This document shows positions 8,726-17,596 of a stretch of 64,000 nucleotides of DNA, piece by piece. Made by a program: the position numbers and the translations under genes. The number at the start of each line of letters is the position of its first letter. The stretch's first letter is position 1. The notes beneath the pieces were generated by a model. That model did not search any database and was not told the origin of the DNA. It worked only from the letters and a program-made list of their open reading frames with translations. The stretch is from Pantoea sp. 18069 (GTDB taxonomy: Bacteria > Pseudomonadota > Gammaproteobacteria > Burkholderiales > Burkholderiaceae_C). The stretch covers positions 21,996 to 85,995 of the forward strand of contig NZ_CACSJA010000024.1 in NCBI RefSeq assembly GCF_902706035.1, written 5' to 3'.

Positions 8726-9562
8726 ATGAAAATTCTTCGCGCCGCGCTACTCCTGCTGCTTTGCAGCACGCCCCTCGCGCAGGCCGCAGCCCCGGCGCGT
8801 GTCGTCGGCCTCGGCGGCCAGATCACCGAAATCGTCTATGCGCTGGACGCGGGCGAACGCCTGGTCGGCGCCGATGCATCGAGCATCTATCCACCCGAGG
8901 CGCTCAAACTCCCCAAGGTCGGCTATTTCCGTTCGTTCTCGATCGAAGGCGTGGCCAGCCTCAGGCCCGATCTGGTGCTGGCCTCGGACCAGAGCGGGCC
9001 GCCGCAGGCGCTCGAACAGTTGCGCAAGCTCGGCAGCCCCGTGGTGCTGCTGCCTTCCGAGCCCAGCCTCGAAGCGCTGGACCAGCGCATCATGGGCGTG
9101 GCCAAGGCGCTCGAGATCGAAGCGCGCGGCACGGCGCTGGTGCGCAAGATCCATGCCGAATTGAAGGCGGTGCAGCCCGCGGCGCGCAAGCCGCGCGTGC
9201 TGCTGATCAGCAGCCATACCGGCAAGCTCCAGGGCGCGGGCGACGACACGGCCGCCGCGGCCATGCTCAAGCTGATAGGCGCGACCAATGTGCTTGCCAG
9301 CCAGCAGGGCTACAAGCCGCTGTCGGCCGAGGCCGCGGTGGCGCTGCGCCCCGATGTGATCGTCACCGGCAACATGTCGGTTGACGCCAGCGGCAGCCTG
9401 GATGCCTTTCTCGCCCAGCCAGGCCTGTCCGCGACCCCCGCGGCCAGGGGCCGGCGCGTGATCGTCATGGAAGACCTGCTGCTGCTCGGTTTCGGCCCGC
9501 GCCTGCCCGAGGCGCTGCGCCAGCTTGAAGCCGGCATTTCGGGCAAGGCGGGCGCGCGCTGA
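8726..9562 (+). CDS. hmuT: Heme ABC transporter, periplasmic heme-binding protein
   Basis: Periplasmic class III binding protein that delivers heme to HmuUV. The 278-residue precursor has a signal peptide MKILRAALLLLLCSTPLAQA, then the cluster A-II type fold: ARVVGLGGQITEIVYALDAG, LPKVGYFRSFSIEGVASLRPDLVL and the ALRPDVIVTG segment near the C-terminus. The Tyr in KVGYFR is at the expected place for the heme-iron ligand of ShuT/PhuT-type proteins (inference). It is followed 17 nt later by the permease gene. Confidence 0.93.
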   Translation: MKILRAALLLLLCSTPLAQAAAPARVVGLGGQITEIVYALDAGERLVGADASSIYPPEALKLPKVGYFRSFSIEGVASLRPDLVLASDQSGPPQALEQLRKLGSPVVLLPSEPSLEALDQRIMGVAKALEIEARGTALVRKIHAELKAVQPAARKPRVLLISSHTGKLQGAGDDTAAAAMLKLIGATNVLASQQGYKPLSAEAAVALRPDVIVTGNMSVDASGSLDAFLAQPGLSATPAARGRRVIVMEDLLLLGFGPRLPEALRQLEAGISGKAGAR

Positions 9563-9579
9563 AGCGCGCGCCAGAGTTC

Positions 9580-10614
9580 ATGCAGCAAGTTGCCGCTCCC
9601 TTGATTTGCGCTGCGCGCCCGCGCTTTCGCCCCGGGCCCCGGGCCGTTTTCGCCGCGCTGTGCGTGGTGCTGGTGCTGATCGCGCTGGGCTCGGCCGGCA
9701 GCGGCGCGCTGGCCATTCCGCGCGCCCAGCTGCTGCCCGTGCTGTGGGCCGTGCCGACCGGCGACGAGGCGCTGATGTGGCGCAGTATCCTGATCGAAGT
9801 GCGCCTGCCGCGCATCGCGCTGGGCATCGTCGTCGGCGCCGGGCTCGCGCTCTCGGGCGCGGTTATGCAGGCGCTGTTTCGCAACCCGCTGGCCGAGCCC
9901 GGCCTGATGGGCATTTCGCTGGGCGGCGCGATGGGCGCCGTGATGGCCATCGTGCTGGGCGCTGCCGGGCTGATGGTGATCGCGCCGGCTGCGTTCGCCG
10001 GCAGTCTGCTGGCCACGGCCCTGGTCTACCGGCTTGGCAGCCGCCGCCCGGGCGTGGCCAACCTGCTGCTTGCGGGCGTGGCGATCAACGCGCTGTGCGC
10101 CAGCGTGGTCGGCTTCTTCACTTTCCAGGCCAGCGACGTGCAGCTGCGCAACCTGACGTTCTGGAACATGGGCAGCCTCGCCGGCGCGAACTGGACGCTG
10201 CTGGCCTGGCTTGCGCCGCTGGTTGCCGGTTTGAGCCTGCTGCTGCTGCGCGACTGGCGCGCGATGAACGCGCTGCTGCTCGGCGAGCGCGAGGCCCAGC
10301 ACCTGGGCTTTGACCTCAAGCGCCTGCGCCGCCGGCTGGTGGTGCTCACGGCCATGCTGGTCGGGCCGCTGGTCGCGGTGACCGGCACCATCGGTTTCGT
10401 CGGCCTGGTCGTGCCGCATCTGGTGCGTCTGTCGCTGGGCGCCGATCACCGCTGGCTGCTGCCCAACTGCCTGGTCGGCGGCGCCATCGCGCTGACGCTG
10501 GCCGACTGGCTTGCGCGGCTGGTGGTGATTCCCGCGGAGCTGCCCATTGGCATAGTGACCAGTCTGGTCGGTGGTCCGTTCCTGCTGTGGATGTTGTCCA
10601 GGAGGGCCCACTGA
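9580..10614 (+). CDS. hmuU: Heme ABC transporter permease
   Basis: Inner-membrane FecCD-family permease, 344 residues, with roughly ten hydrophobic segments and the family landmarks RLPRIALGIVVGAGLALSGA, VMQALFRNPLAEPGLMGISL and a C-terminal PHLVRLSLGADHRWLLPNC. It moves heme released by HmuT and pairs with the ATPase encoded next. Its stop overlaps the hmuV start by one base, indicating translational coupling. Confidence 0.95.
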   Translation: MQQVAAPLICAARPRFRPGPRAVFAALCVVLVLIALGSAGSGALAIPRAQLLPVLWAVPTGDEALMWRSILIEVRLPRIALGIVVGAGLALSGAVMQALFRNPLAEPGLMGISLGGAMGAVMAIVLGAAGLMVIAPAAFAGSLLATALVYRLGSRRPGVANLLLAGVAINALCASVVGFFTFQASDVQLRNLTFWNMGSLAGANWTLLAWLAPLVAGLSLLLLRDWRAMNALLLGEREAQHLGFDLKRLRRRLVVLTAMLVGPLVAVTGTIGFVGLVVPHLVRLSLGADHRWLLPNCLVGGAIALTLADWLARLVVIPAELPIGIVTSLVGGPFLLWMLSRRAH

Positions 10615-11402
10615 TGCTGTCGGCCCATCAACTCGGCTGCCATCGCGGCAGCCGGCAAATCCTTGGCGGCATCGATCTGGAACTGCGCGCCGGCGAAGTG
10701 CTGGGCGTGCTCGGCGCCAACGGCGCGGGCAAGACGACGCTGCTGGCGACGCTGGCCGGCGAACTCGCGTCCAGCGAAGGCCGTATCGAACTCGACGGCC
10801 AAGCGCTGTCCAGTTGGACACCGGCGGAACTGGCGCGCCGGCGCGCAGTGCTGCCGCAATCGCCGAGCCTGAGCTTCGACCTGTCGGTGCGCGAAGTCGT
10901 GGCGATGGGCGCCTACCCGTTTCCCGAGCTCGCCCCCGCGCCGCACGAAGCCTTGCTGCGCCAGGCGCTGCACCGGGCCGACGCCACGGGCCTGGCCGAT
11001 CGGCGCTATCTGGGCCTGTCGGGCGGCGAGCAGCAACGCGTGCAGTTCGCGCGCGTGCTCGCGCAGGTGCTGGGCGGCTATGAAACGCAGCAGTACCGCG
11101 CCCTGCTGCTCGACGAACCGACGGCCAGCCTGGACCCGCGCCACCAGCTGATGCTGCTGCGCGCGGTGCGCACGCTGGCGCGCGACCAGGGCATTGCCGC
11201 GCTGGTGGTGCTGCACGACGTCAACCTTGCCGCCCAGTGGTGCGACCGGCTGCTGCTGCTCGCCGGTGGCCGCACCGTGGCGCTGGGCTTGCCGGCCCAG
11301 GTGCTGACGCCGCACTGGCTTGAACAGGTCTATGAACTGCCGGTGCGCGTGCTGGCGCATCCGTTGCCCGACCGCGGGCCCCTGGTCGTTTTCGGCGAGT
11401 GA
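10614..11402 (+). CDS. hmuV: Heme ABC transporter ATPase
   Basis: Cytoplasmic ATPase that powers HmuU. The 262-residue protein has Walker A GANGAGKTT (34-42), signature LSGGEQQR (136-143) and Walker B ALLLDEPTASLD (165-175), with the His switch in VVLHDVN. I chose ATG 10614, which overlaps the hmuU stop (sequence tgatg) and has an AGGAGG site 8 nt upstream; an earlier in-frame ATG lies inside hmuU. Last gene of the heme operon; the next gene is convergent, 10 nt away. Confidence 0.95.
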   Translation: MLSAHQLGCHRGSRQILGGIDLELRAGEVLGVLGANGAGKTTLLATLAGELASSEGRIELDGQALSSWTPAELARRRAVLPQSPSLSFDLSVREVVAMGAYPFPELAPAPHEALLRQALHRADATGLADRRYLGLSGGEQQRVQFARVLAQVLGGYETQQYRALLLDEPTASLDPRHQLMLLRAVRTLARDQGIAALVVLHDVNLAAQWCDRLLLLAGGRTVALGLPAQVLTPHWLEQVYELPVRVLAHPLPDRGPLVVFGE

Positions 11403-11412
11403 TCCCGGGTGC

Positions 11413-12195
11413 TCAGCGCTGGTATTTGAGCAGCCGTCCCTTGTAGGCCGGCAGCAGTGCGCTGGCCGCGCGGTCCAGGCGCATCTCCTCGACGCCAAAG
11501 CCGAGTTCGGCCATCTGGCGGCTGAACGCCGAACGGTTGCCGCGGTCCGGGTCGACGACCCAGATCTGCGCGGCGGGCGTGCAGTGCGAATCGATGTAAT
11601 GGGGCAGGGTGGCGCGCGCGTCGCGCTCGTAGAGCAGATCGCTGCCGACGATCAGATCGAAGCGGCCGTCGACGGCCCAGATTTCGCTTTGCTCGCTGGT
11701 CGCCGACTGGTAGTCGGGCGGCAGGCTGCGCGCGCCATGCGACAGGTCGTCATGGTCGCGGTCGGCGATGTCCATGCGCTCGTAGGCCGTCTGGTCCGAG
11801 TGGGTCGCGCCCCAGTGGCCGATGCGGAACTTCATCGGCGGCAGCTGGTTGAGCCGCAGGTTCTCGCGCATGAAAGTGCCGGCCAGCGGGTGGCAGTCGC
11901 TGGCGGTGATGTCTTCGCCGCGGCGGTGGCAGACCAGGCTGGCCAGGCCCAGGCCGCAGCCCAGCTCCAGAATGCGTTCGCCCGCGACGCGCGGGCGCAC
12001 GGCCATGCAGGCCGCGAGCTGTTCGCCCGAAGGCCAGAGCAGGCCGAACAGCGGCCAGAATGCGTCGGAAATGCCCAGTTGCTCGGCCTCGCCCTGCGGA
12101 TCGTGGAACTGCTGTTTGTCGAGCAGCGACCGGATGGTGAGCTGCTCCACGCCATGGATGGCGATGGATTCTTGCTTGGTGAGGTAGCCGGACAT
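11413..12195 (-). CDS. Class I SAM-dependent methyltransferase
   Basis: A 260-residue Rossmann-fold methyltransferase. Motif I reads RILELGCGLGLASLV, motif II ITASDCHP, and motif IV FDLIVGSDLLYERDA, the last resembling the protein-lysine methyltransferase (METTL21/methyltransf_16) subgroup. Substrate is not evident. I start it at the ATG 12195 (MSGYLTKQ); an ATG 7 codons upstream is also possible. It is monocistronic, convergent with hmuV and divergent from the DUF808 gene. Confidence 0.75.
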   Translation of the reverse strand: MSGYLTKQESIAIHGVEQLTIRSLLDKQQFHDPQGEAEQLGISDAFWPLFGLLWPSGEQLAACMAVRPRVAGERILELGCGLGLASLVCHRRGEDITASDCHPLAGTFMRENLRLNQLPPMKFRIGHWGATHSDQTAYERMDIADRDHDDLSHGARSLPPDYQSATSEQSEIWAVDGRFDLIVGSDLLYERDARATLPHYIDSHCTPAAQIWVVDPDRGNRSAFSRQMAELGFGVEEMRLDRAASALLPAYKGRLLKYQR

Positions 12196-12424
12196 GGCTG
12201 GCAGACGCGCTTGCACCCAGGGGCGAGGCGGTGTCGGTGGAGAAGCAGGCAGTATGAGGCTTTTGTCAGAATGCTTGCCTGGCGCCGGCCGAGGCCCGGG
12301 AAGGGTCAGAGTCCTCTGCGCACATGCCTGCGGCGGCTGGCAGAACGGGGCCGGGCGGGCCGCCGCGTGCTGGCGCGGACAATGGCAGCGGCATTTACAC
12401 GCGACTCAGGGAGGAAATCCATTT

Positions 12425-13456
12425 ATGGCTGCAACCGGTTTGCTGATGCTGATCGACGACATCACCACCTTGCTCGACGATATCGCGTTGATGGCCAAGA
12501 CGGCCGCGCGCCAGTCGACGGGCATGACCGATGACGTCGTGACCATGACCAAGGTGGCCACGCAGAAGACGGCCGGCGTGCTCGGCGATGACCTCGCGCT
12601 CAACGCCGAGCAGGTGTCGGGCGTGCATTCCGATCGCGAGCTGGCCGTGGTCTGGGCCGTGGCCAAGGGCTCGCTGCTCAACAAGGTGATGCTCGTGCCC
12701 GCGGCCCTGCTGATCAGCGTGTTCCTGCCGGCGGCGATCACGCCGCTGCTGATGGTGGGCGGCGCATTCCTGTGCTTCGAAGGGATAGAGAAGATCATGC
12801 ATTCCTGGCAGCGCATGCAGGCCAGGCGCCAGGGCATGCCCTACGCGCCCGCGGCTGCGCTGGCCCAGCCGTGCGCCGTCGCGACAACGCCCGAGGAACT
12901 GTCGCAGCACCTGCAGGCGCTTGAAAAGGAGAAGGTCAGCGGCGCGATACGCACAGATTTCATCCTGTCGGCGGAAATCATTGCCATCGCGCTGGGCACG
13001 GTCGCGTCGCAGCCGCTGCTCGAGCAGGCCGCCGTACTGGCGATCGTGGCCCTGCTGGTCACCGTCGTGGTCTACGGCCTGGTGGCGCTGATCGTGCGCC
13101 TCGACGATGTCGGGCTGTCGCTGATGGCGCGCAGCAGCGCGGCGCTGCAGGCGCTGGGACGGGGCATTTTGCAGGCCACGCCCTGGCTGATGCGCACGCT
13201 GTCGATTGTCGGCACGGCGGCGATGCTCCTGGTCGGCGGCAGCCTGCTGGTGCATGGCATGCCCTGGATAGGGCATGGCCTGGAAGCGGCGCTCGCGGTC
13301 ATTGCCCGCTGGCCGGTGGCCGGGCTGTGGCAGTTTCTGCTGCCGCAACTGGTGCACGTGATCGTGGGCGCGCTGATCGGCTGCGCGGTGGTGGTGGCGG
13401 TCGGGCTTTACCAGCGACTGCGCGGCAGCGCCGCAAAAGCGGTGGCCACGCACTGA
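12425..13456 (+). CDS. DUF808 (YedI-like) membrane protein
   Basis: Conserved integral membrane protein of unknown function. The 343-residue sequence starts with the characteristic MAATGLLMLIDDITTLLDDIALMAK and keeps the family segments VVWAVAKGSLLNKVMLVP and PLLMVGGAFLCFEGIEK, with about seven hydrophobic segments spread to the C-terminus. A GGAGG ribosome site precedes ATG 12425, which rules out longer upstream starts. It stands alone between a divergent methyltransferase and an ompW-type gene. Confidence 0.88.
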   Translation: MAATGLLMLIDDITTLLDDIALMAKTAARQSTGMTDDVVTMTKVATQKTAGVLGDDLALNAEQVSGVHSDRELAVVWAVAKGSLLNKVMLVPAALLISVFLPAAITPLLMVGGAFLCFEGIEKIMHSWQRMQARRQGMPYAPAAALAQPCAVATTPEELSQHLQALEKEKVSGAIRTDFILSAEIIAIALGTVASQPLLEQAAVLAIVALLVTVVVYGLVALIVRLDDVGLSLMARSSAALQALGRGILQATPWLMRTLSIVGTAAMLLVGGSLLVHGMPWIGHGLEAALAVIARWPVAGLWQFLLPQLVHVIVGALIGCAVVVAVGLYQRLRGSAAKAVATH

Positions 13457-13571
13457 GCGCGCGAAGGCGCGGGTGTTTGCCGATTCCTTGCGCCAGGGCA
13501 AAACCCCGGGTCGCACTGACAGGTCCAATGGTTTTCACGGGGGTTGTCCCCGGTCCATCCATTGCCTCACC

Positions 13572-14168
13572 ATGAAGAAAACACTCCTGGCCGCCGCCGC
13601 TCTCTGTGCCCTGACTTCGGGAGCTGCGCTGGCGCAGACCGAAGGCCCCTGGCTGGTGCGCGCGCGCGCCGTACACCTCGACAGCGCCAACAAGGACAGC
13701 ACCGGCCTGGGCCTGTCGATCAACGACAAGACCCTTCCCGAATTCGACATCACCTATTTCTTCAGCCCGAACTTCGCCGCCGAACTGGTGCTGACCGTGC
13801 CGCAAAAGCACGACGTGCACTCGAGCGCCGCGGGCTATCTGGGCACGCTCAAGCACCTGCCGCCCAGCCTGCTGGCGCAATACCATTTCACGCAGTTCAG
13901 CGGCTTCAAGCCCTATGTCGGTGCGGGCATCAACTACACGCGTTTCTCGGGCGTGAAGCTGCTCGGCGGCGCGGCCGACGTGCAGCGCAACAGCTGGGGC
14001 GGCGCGCTGCAGCTCGGCGTGGACATTGCGCTGAATAGGCAGTGGTCGCTGAACGTCGATGTGAAAAAGCTCTACCTCAACACCGATGTAAGCCTGGCTG
14101 GCGCCAAGGTCGGCAACTTCAAGGTGGACCCGGTGCTGGTGGGGGTGGGTCTGGGTTATCGCTTCTGA
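13572..14168 (+). CDS. ompW: OmpW-family outer-membrane protein
   Basis: Small eight-stranded beta-barrel channel of the outer membrane, implicated in diffusion of hydrophobic compounds and often stress-controlled. The 198-residue precursor has signal peptide MKKTLLAAAALCALTSGAALAQ, then GPWLVRARAVHL, an LPEFDITYFFSPNFAAELVL strand, QYHFTQFSGFKPYVGAGINYT and a terminal GLGYRF with the C-terminal Phe needed for BAM recognition. ATG 13572 is chosen because it immediately precedes the signal peptide. Confidence 0.9.
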   Translation: MKKTLLAAAALCALTSGAALAQTEGPWLVRARAVHLDSANKDSTGLGLSINDKTLPEFDITYFFSPNFAAELVLTVPQKHDVHSSAAGYLGTLKHLPPSLLAQYHFTQFSGFKPYVGAGINYTRFSGVKLLGGAADVQRNSWGGALQLGVDIALNRQWSLNVDVKKLYLNTDVSLAGAKVGNFKVDPVLVGVGLGYRF

Positions 14169-14472
14169 GCGGGCACGGATACTCCGCGTTCAGACTCATC
14201 ACCACCGTTTGCCCTGAGCGAGGTAAGCGAGACGAAGTCTCGCAATGCGTTGACAAGAAACAGCGGGGAGTGAGACCGGTTTCTTGAATACCGGGGCTTC
14301 GACGGGCGCGCCGAGCGGGGCTCAGCCCGAACGGAGTTTTCCATCGCGCCCTAAACCACCGCTCGTCCTGAGTCCTGAGCCCCTCGAAGGGCGTTTCAGG
14401 GCGCGGTGTGTGCTCTGGCAACCCCGCGCCATGGCACACAGCGCGCGACACAATGGCTTGAGGGCAGGGCGT
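14169..14472. other. Intergenic region with dispersed repeat
   Basis: A 304-bp gap between convergent ompW and the CBS gene. It holds repeat-like sequence rich in ctgagc/cttcg(a) units, including a segment (14345-14391) that recurs on the opposite strand near 52.85 kb. No gene was supported here. Confidence 0.5.
14345..14391 (-). repeat. Dispersed intergenic repeat, copy 1
   Basis: Read on the minus strand it runs cccttcgaggggctcagg ... gacgagcggtggtttagggc, matching 52849-52890 except for an inserted 8-nt stretch (actcagga-like). Such cttcga-ggctcagg units are common between genes in this bacterial family. Confidence 0.55.
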
Positions 14473-14934
14473 TCAGGTGCGCTGGGCGCGCTCGCGCTGT
14501 ATGCCCCGGCCTATGGTCGCGGCGAGCATGCCCAGCTCCTGCGCCAGGACTTCGAGAATGTCGTCGAGCGCGACCAGCCCGATCAGCACCTGCTGCGGGC
14601 CTACGACGGGAATGCGCCGCACGCCATGCGCGCGCATGCTGCGCAGCACGTCGATCAGCGACGCGTCTTCGGCCGCGGTCACGGGCTTGGCGGTCATGAC
14701 CTCGCCGACCGTGAGTCCGTCGGGGGCCAGCTCGGGGGCGACCACGGAAATCACGATGTCGCGGTCGGTGAGCAGGCCCGCGACGGTGCGCAGGCCCTGG
14801 GTTTCGTCGACCACGACCAGTGCGCCCACATGGTGTTCGCGCATCAGCTGGGCCGCGGTCACGAGGTCGGTATGGCGATAGGCAATGGCCACTTCGCGTG
14901 TGCAGATCTCGCCGGCAGTCAAACGTTCGCTCAT
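14473..14934 (-). CDS. CBS-domain protein
   Basis: A 153-residue soluble protein made almost entirely of two CBS motifs (a Bateman pair). The first spans about residues 10-65 (HHVGALVVVDETQGLRTVAGLLTDRDI) and the second about 75-130 (MRAHGVRRIPVVGPQQVLIGLVALDDI). Such pairs usually bind adenine nucleotides and act as regulatory modules; no partner is evident. ATG 14934 has an AGGAGA site at the right distance. Much longer in-frame readings upstream are antisense to egtD. Confidence 0.88.
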   Translation of the reverse strand: MSERLTAGEICTREVAIAYRHTDLVTAAQLMREHHVGALVVVDETQGLRTVAGLLTDRDIVISVVAPELAPDGLTVGEVMTAKPVTAAEDASLIDVLRSMRAHGVRRIPVVGPQQVLIGLVALDDILEVLAQELGMLAATIGRGIQRERAQRT

Positions 14935-15201
14935 GGCAGTCTCCTGAAAGAAAGCGATGTCGGCGGCCCGTTGGCAGGCCCCGATGCCTGGTGTCGATGA
15001 TGGCTCGAATACCCGGGGCGGGTCAATGCACGGCTGTGGTGCGCATCTGTCGCAGGCGCCTGTTACATGGGTCCGTGGCACGCGCTCCTGTCCTACCCGA
15101 AGGGTGGGCGGGCGTGGATAGGCTGGAGCCAGGGCCTGCCCCCGGCCGGTGAACGGCTGGGCGGGCAGGCGTTCTTGCTGCTTTTTCGGGAAGGTCCGCG
15201 C

Positions 15202-16188
15202 ATGTTGCTCTCCGCTGCTCCCGCCGATGCCCAGGCACCGACATCCATGGCCATGCTGCCCGATTTGCCCGCGACGCACCATGCGCGCAAGGTGCTGGGC
15301 CATGACCTCATGCGTACGCCTGCACGCATTGGCGCCAAGTATTTCTACGACCAGCGCGGCTGCGAGCTGTTCGAGGCCATCACGCGCCTGCCCGAGTACT
15401 ACCCGACGCGCACCGAGAAAGCGCTGCTGCAGGCGCGCGGCGCCGACATCGCGCGCAGTGTCGGGCCGTGCACCAGCCTGATCGAACTGGGCGCGGGCAA
15501 TTGCGAGAAGGTGAGGCTGCTGCTTTCGGCCTTGCAGCCCCAATGCTTTGTCGGCGTCGATGTGGCGGGCGACTTCGTGCAGGCCGCGGTCGAGCGCCTG
15601 GCCCGGGAGTTTCCCGGCCTGGAAGTCTGCGCGGTCGAGGCCGACATCACCGCGCCGGTGGCGCTGCCCGCGCGCATAGCCGCCGAAGGCCGGCTGGTGT
15701 TCTATCCGGGCTCGTCGATAGGCAATTTCGACCCCGACCAGTCCATGACGCTGCTGCGCCAGATGCGCACGCTGGCGGGCGCTGGCGGGGGGCTGCTGAT
15801 AGGCATAGACCTGCCCAAGGATTTGCAGGTGCTCGAAGCCGCGTACAACGACGCGGCCGGCGTCACGGCCGAGTTCAATCGCAACGTGCTGCGCCATGTG
15901 AATCAGTGCCTGGACAGCGACTTCGATCCCGCGCAATGGGCGCATGTGGCGTTCTTCAACGCCGCGCATTCGCGCATGGAGATGCATCTGCAGGCATTGC
16001 AAGCCGTGCAGGTGCGCTGGCCCGGCGGCGCGCGCGCGTTCGCGCAGGGCGAGCGCATCCATACCGAGAACAGCTACAAGTATCCGTTGCCGCTGTTCCT
16101 GCAGATGCTGACCCAGGCCGGCTTCAAGGCCTGCAAGGCCTGGACCGACGAGCGGGACTGGTTTGCAGTAATCCATGCGAGAGCATGA
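15202..16188 (+). CDS. egtD: L-histidine N-alpha-methyltransferase (ergothioneine synthesis)
   Basis: Transfers three methyl groups from SAM to histidine to make hercynine, the first step of ergothioneine biosynthesis. The 328-residue protein matches EgtD length and shows the DUF2260 features GAKYFYDQRGCELFEAI, LPEYYPTRTE (64-72), SAM motif ELGAGN (95-100) and FYPGSSIGNF. I prefer ATG 15202 (GGAAGG upstream); the in-frame ATG 15067 would add 45 residues with no family resemblance. egtB follows after 160 bp containing a dispersed repeat, so co-transcription is likely but not certain. Confidence 0.92.
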   Translation: MLLSAAPADAQAPTSMAMLPDLPATHHARKVLGHDLMRTPARIGAKYFYDQRGCELFEAITRLPEYYPTRTEKALLQARGADIARSVGPCTSLIELGAGNCEKVRLLLSALQPQCFVGVDVAGDFVQAAVERLAREFPGLEVCAVEADITAPVALPARIAAEGRLVFYPGSSIGNFDPDQSMTLLRQMRTLAGAGGGLLIGIDLPKDLQVLEAAYNDAAGVTAEFNRNVLRHVNQCLDSDFDPAQWAHVAFFNAAHSRMEMHLQALQAVQVRWPGGARAFAQGERIHTENSYKYPLPLFLQMLTQAGFKACKAWTDERDWFAVIHARA

Positions 16189-16192
16189 CCCC

Positions 16193-16300
16193 CCTGAGCC
16201 GCTTCGCGGCATGGGCCGCCCCGTCTTCCCCCAGGGGGACGGCACCATCGCTGCGGGGCAGCGTCCTGAGTTCGTCGAAGGGCTTGGTGCCCCTGACCTG
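16193..16300 (+). repeat. Dispersed GC-rich repeat between egtD and egtB, copy 1
   Basis: The egtD-egtB spacer contains cccctgagc-gcttcg, then gggggacggcaccatcgctg, then cggggc and ggtgcccct. The same ordered blocks recur on the minus strand at about 49660-49763. This argues for a mobile-like intergenic repeat inserted between the two ergothioneine genes. Confidence 0.5.
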
Positions 16301-16348
16301 GGGCATGCCAGTTCTTGGCGGGCACCATCCATAGCGGAAAGGCAAACG

Positions 16349-17590
16349 ATGTCGGCATCGGGAAATGATTTGGCTGGCGCCTATGCGCGCGTGCGCCAGG
16401 CGAGCCTGACGCTGGCCGCGCCGCTGTCGGCCGAGGACTGCTGCGTGCAGTCCATGCCCGATGCAAGCCCGGTCAAATGGCACCTCGCGCATACCACCTG
16501 GTTTTTCGAGACCTTTGTGCTCGAGCCCCACGAAGCGGGCTTCGCGCCGTTTCATCCTTCATTTCGCACGCTGTTCAACTCCTACTACCAGGGTGTGGGC
16601 GCGCGCCATCCGCGCGCCGAGCGCGGGCTGATCACGCGGCCCGGCCTGCAGCAGGTGCTCGATTACCGCGCCCAGGTCGATGCGCGCATGCAGGCGCTGC
16701 TCGCCAGCGCGCTCGACGCATCACTTCAGGCACTGGTCACACTCGGACTGCAGCACGAGCAGCAGCACCAGGAACTGCTGCTGACCGACATCAAGCATCT
16801 GCTGTCGTGCAACCCGCTGCTGCCCGCGTATGCGGACGCTGGCGCTGGCGGCGCAATGGCACACGCGCCGCCGCTGCGCTGGCTGCCGCAGGACGCAGGC
16901 CTGCACCAGATCGGCCATGCGGGCGAGGGCTTTGCGTTCGACAATGAAGCGCCGCGCCATACGGTCTATCTGAACGCATTCGCGCTGGCGTCGCGCCCGG
17001 TCAGCAATGCCGAGTACCAGGCCTTTGTCGACGTTGGCGGCTATGCCGAGCCCGGCCATTGGTTGTCCGAAGGCTGGGACTGGCTGCAGGCCAGGGCGCG
17101 CGACGCGCCCATGTACTGGCAGCGCAACGATGCCGGCGGCTGGGCCGAATTCACGCTGCAGGGGCTGCAGGCACTCGCGCCCGCGCGGCCCGTGGCACAC
17201 CTGAGCTACTACGAGGCCGACGCCTATGCGCGCTGGGCGGGTGCGCGCCTGCCGACCGAAGCCGAATGGGAATGCGCGGCGCTGGAGTTTGCCCCCGCGC
17301 ATGAGGCAGCCATCGGGCAGCGGCTGCACCCCGCGGCGATGACCGCTGCGTCCAATGGTTGCGGCGAAGTCTGGGAGTGGACCCGGTCGAGCTATGCGCC
17401 GTACCCGGGCTTCCAGCCGGCGCCGGGCGCGGTTGGCGAGTACAACGGCAAGTTCATGGTCAACCAGTATGTGCTGCGCGGCGGCTCGTGCGCTTCGCCA
17501 CCGGGCCATGTGCGGCCCAGTTACCGCAACTTCTTTCCTGCCGGCGCGTGCTGGCAGTTCAGCGGACTGCGCCTGGCACGCGACCTCTGA
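16349..17590 (+). CDS. egtB: Hercynine oxygenase / ergothioneine synthase EgtB
   Basis: Non-heme iron sulfoxide synthase joining hercynine to a thiol (gamma-Glu-Cys or Cys) with O2. The 413-residue protein has the N-terminal DinB-like domain with iron-ligand histidines in WHLAHTTWFFE (His48) and HEQQHQE (His136, His140), and a C-terminal formylglycine-generating-enzyme type domain (PVSNAEYQAFVDVGGY; RLPTEAEWECAA; GEVWEWTRSSY; LRGGSCASP). ATG 16349 is preferred because upstream in-frame codons lie in the dispersed repeat. Convergent with fbpC, 6 nt away. No egtC or egtE homologue is nearby. Confidence 0.93.
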   Translation: MSASGNDLAGAYARVRQASLTLAAPLSAEDCCVQSMPDASPVKWHLAHTTWFFETFVLEPHEAGFAPFHPSFRTLFNSYYQGVGARHPRAERGLITRPGLQQVLDYRAQVDARMQALLASALDASLQALVTLGLQHEQQHQELLLTDIKHLLSCNPLLPAYADAGAGGAMAHAPPLRWLPQDAGLHQIGHAGEGFAFDNEAPRHTVYLNAFALASRPVSNAEYQAFVDVGGYAEPGHWLSEGWDWLQARARDAPMYWQRNDAGGWAEFTLQGLQALAPARPVAHLSYYEADAYARWAGARLPTEAEWECAALEFAPAHEAAIGQRLHPAAMTAASNGCGEVWEWTRSSYAPYPGFQPAPGAVGEYNGKFMVNQYVLRGGSCASPPGHVRPSYRNFFPAGACWQFSGLRLARDL

Positions 17591-17596
17591 AACGGT

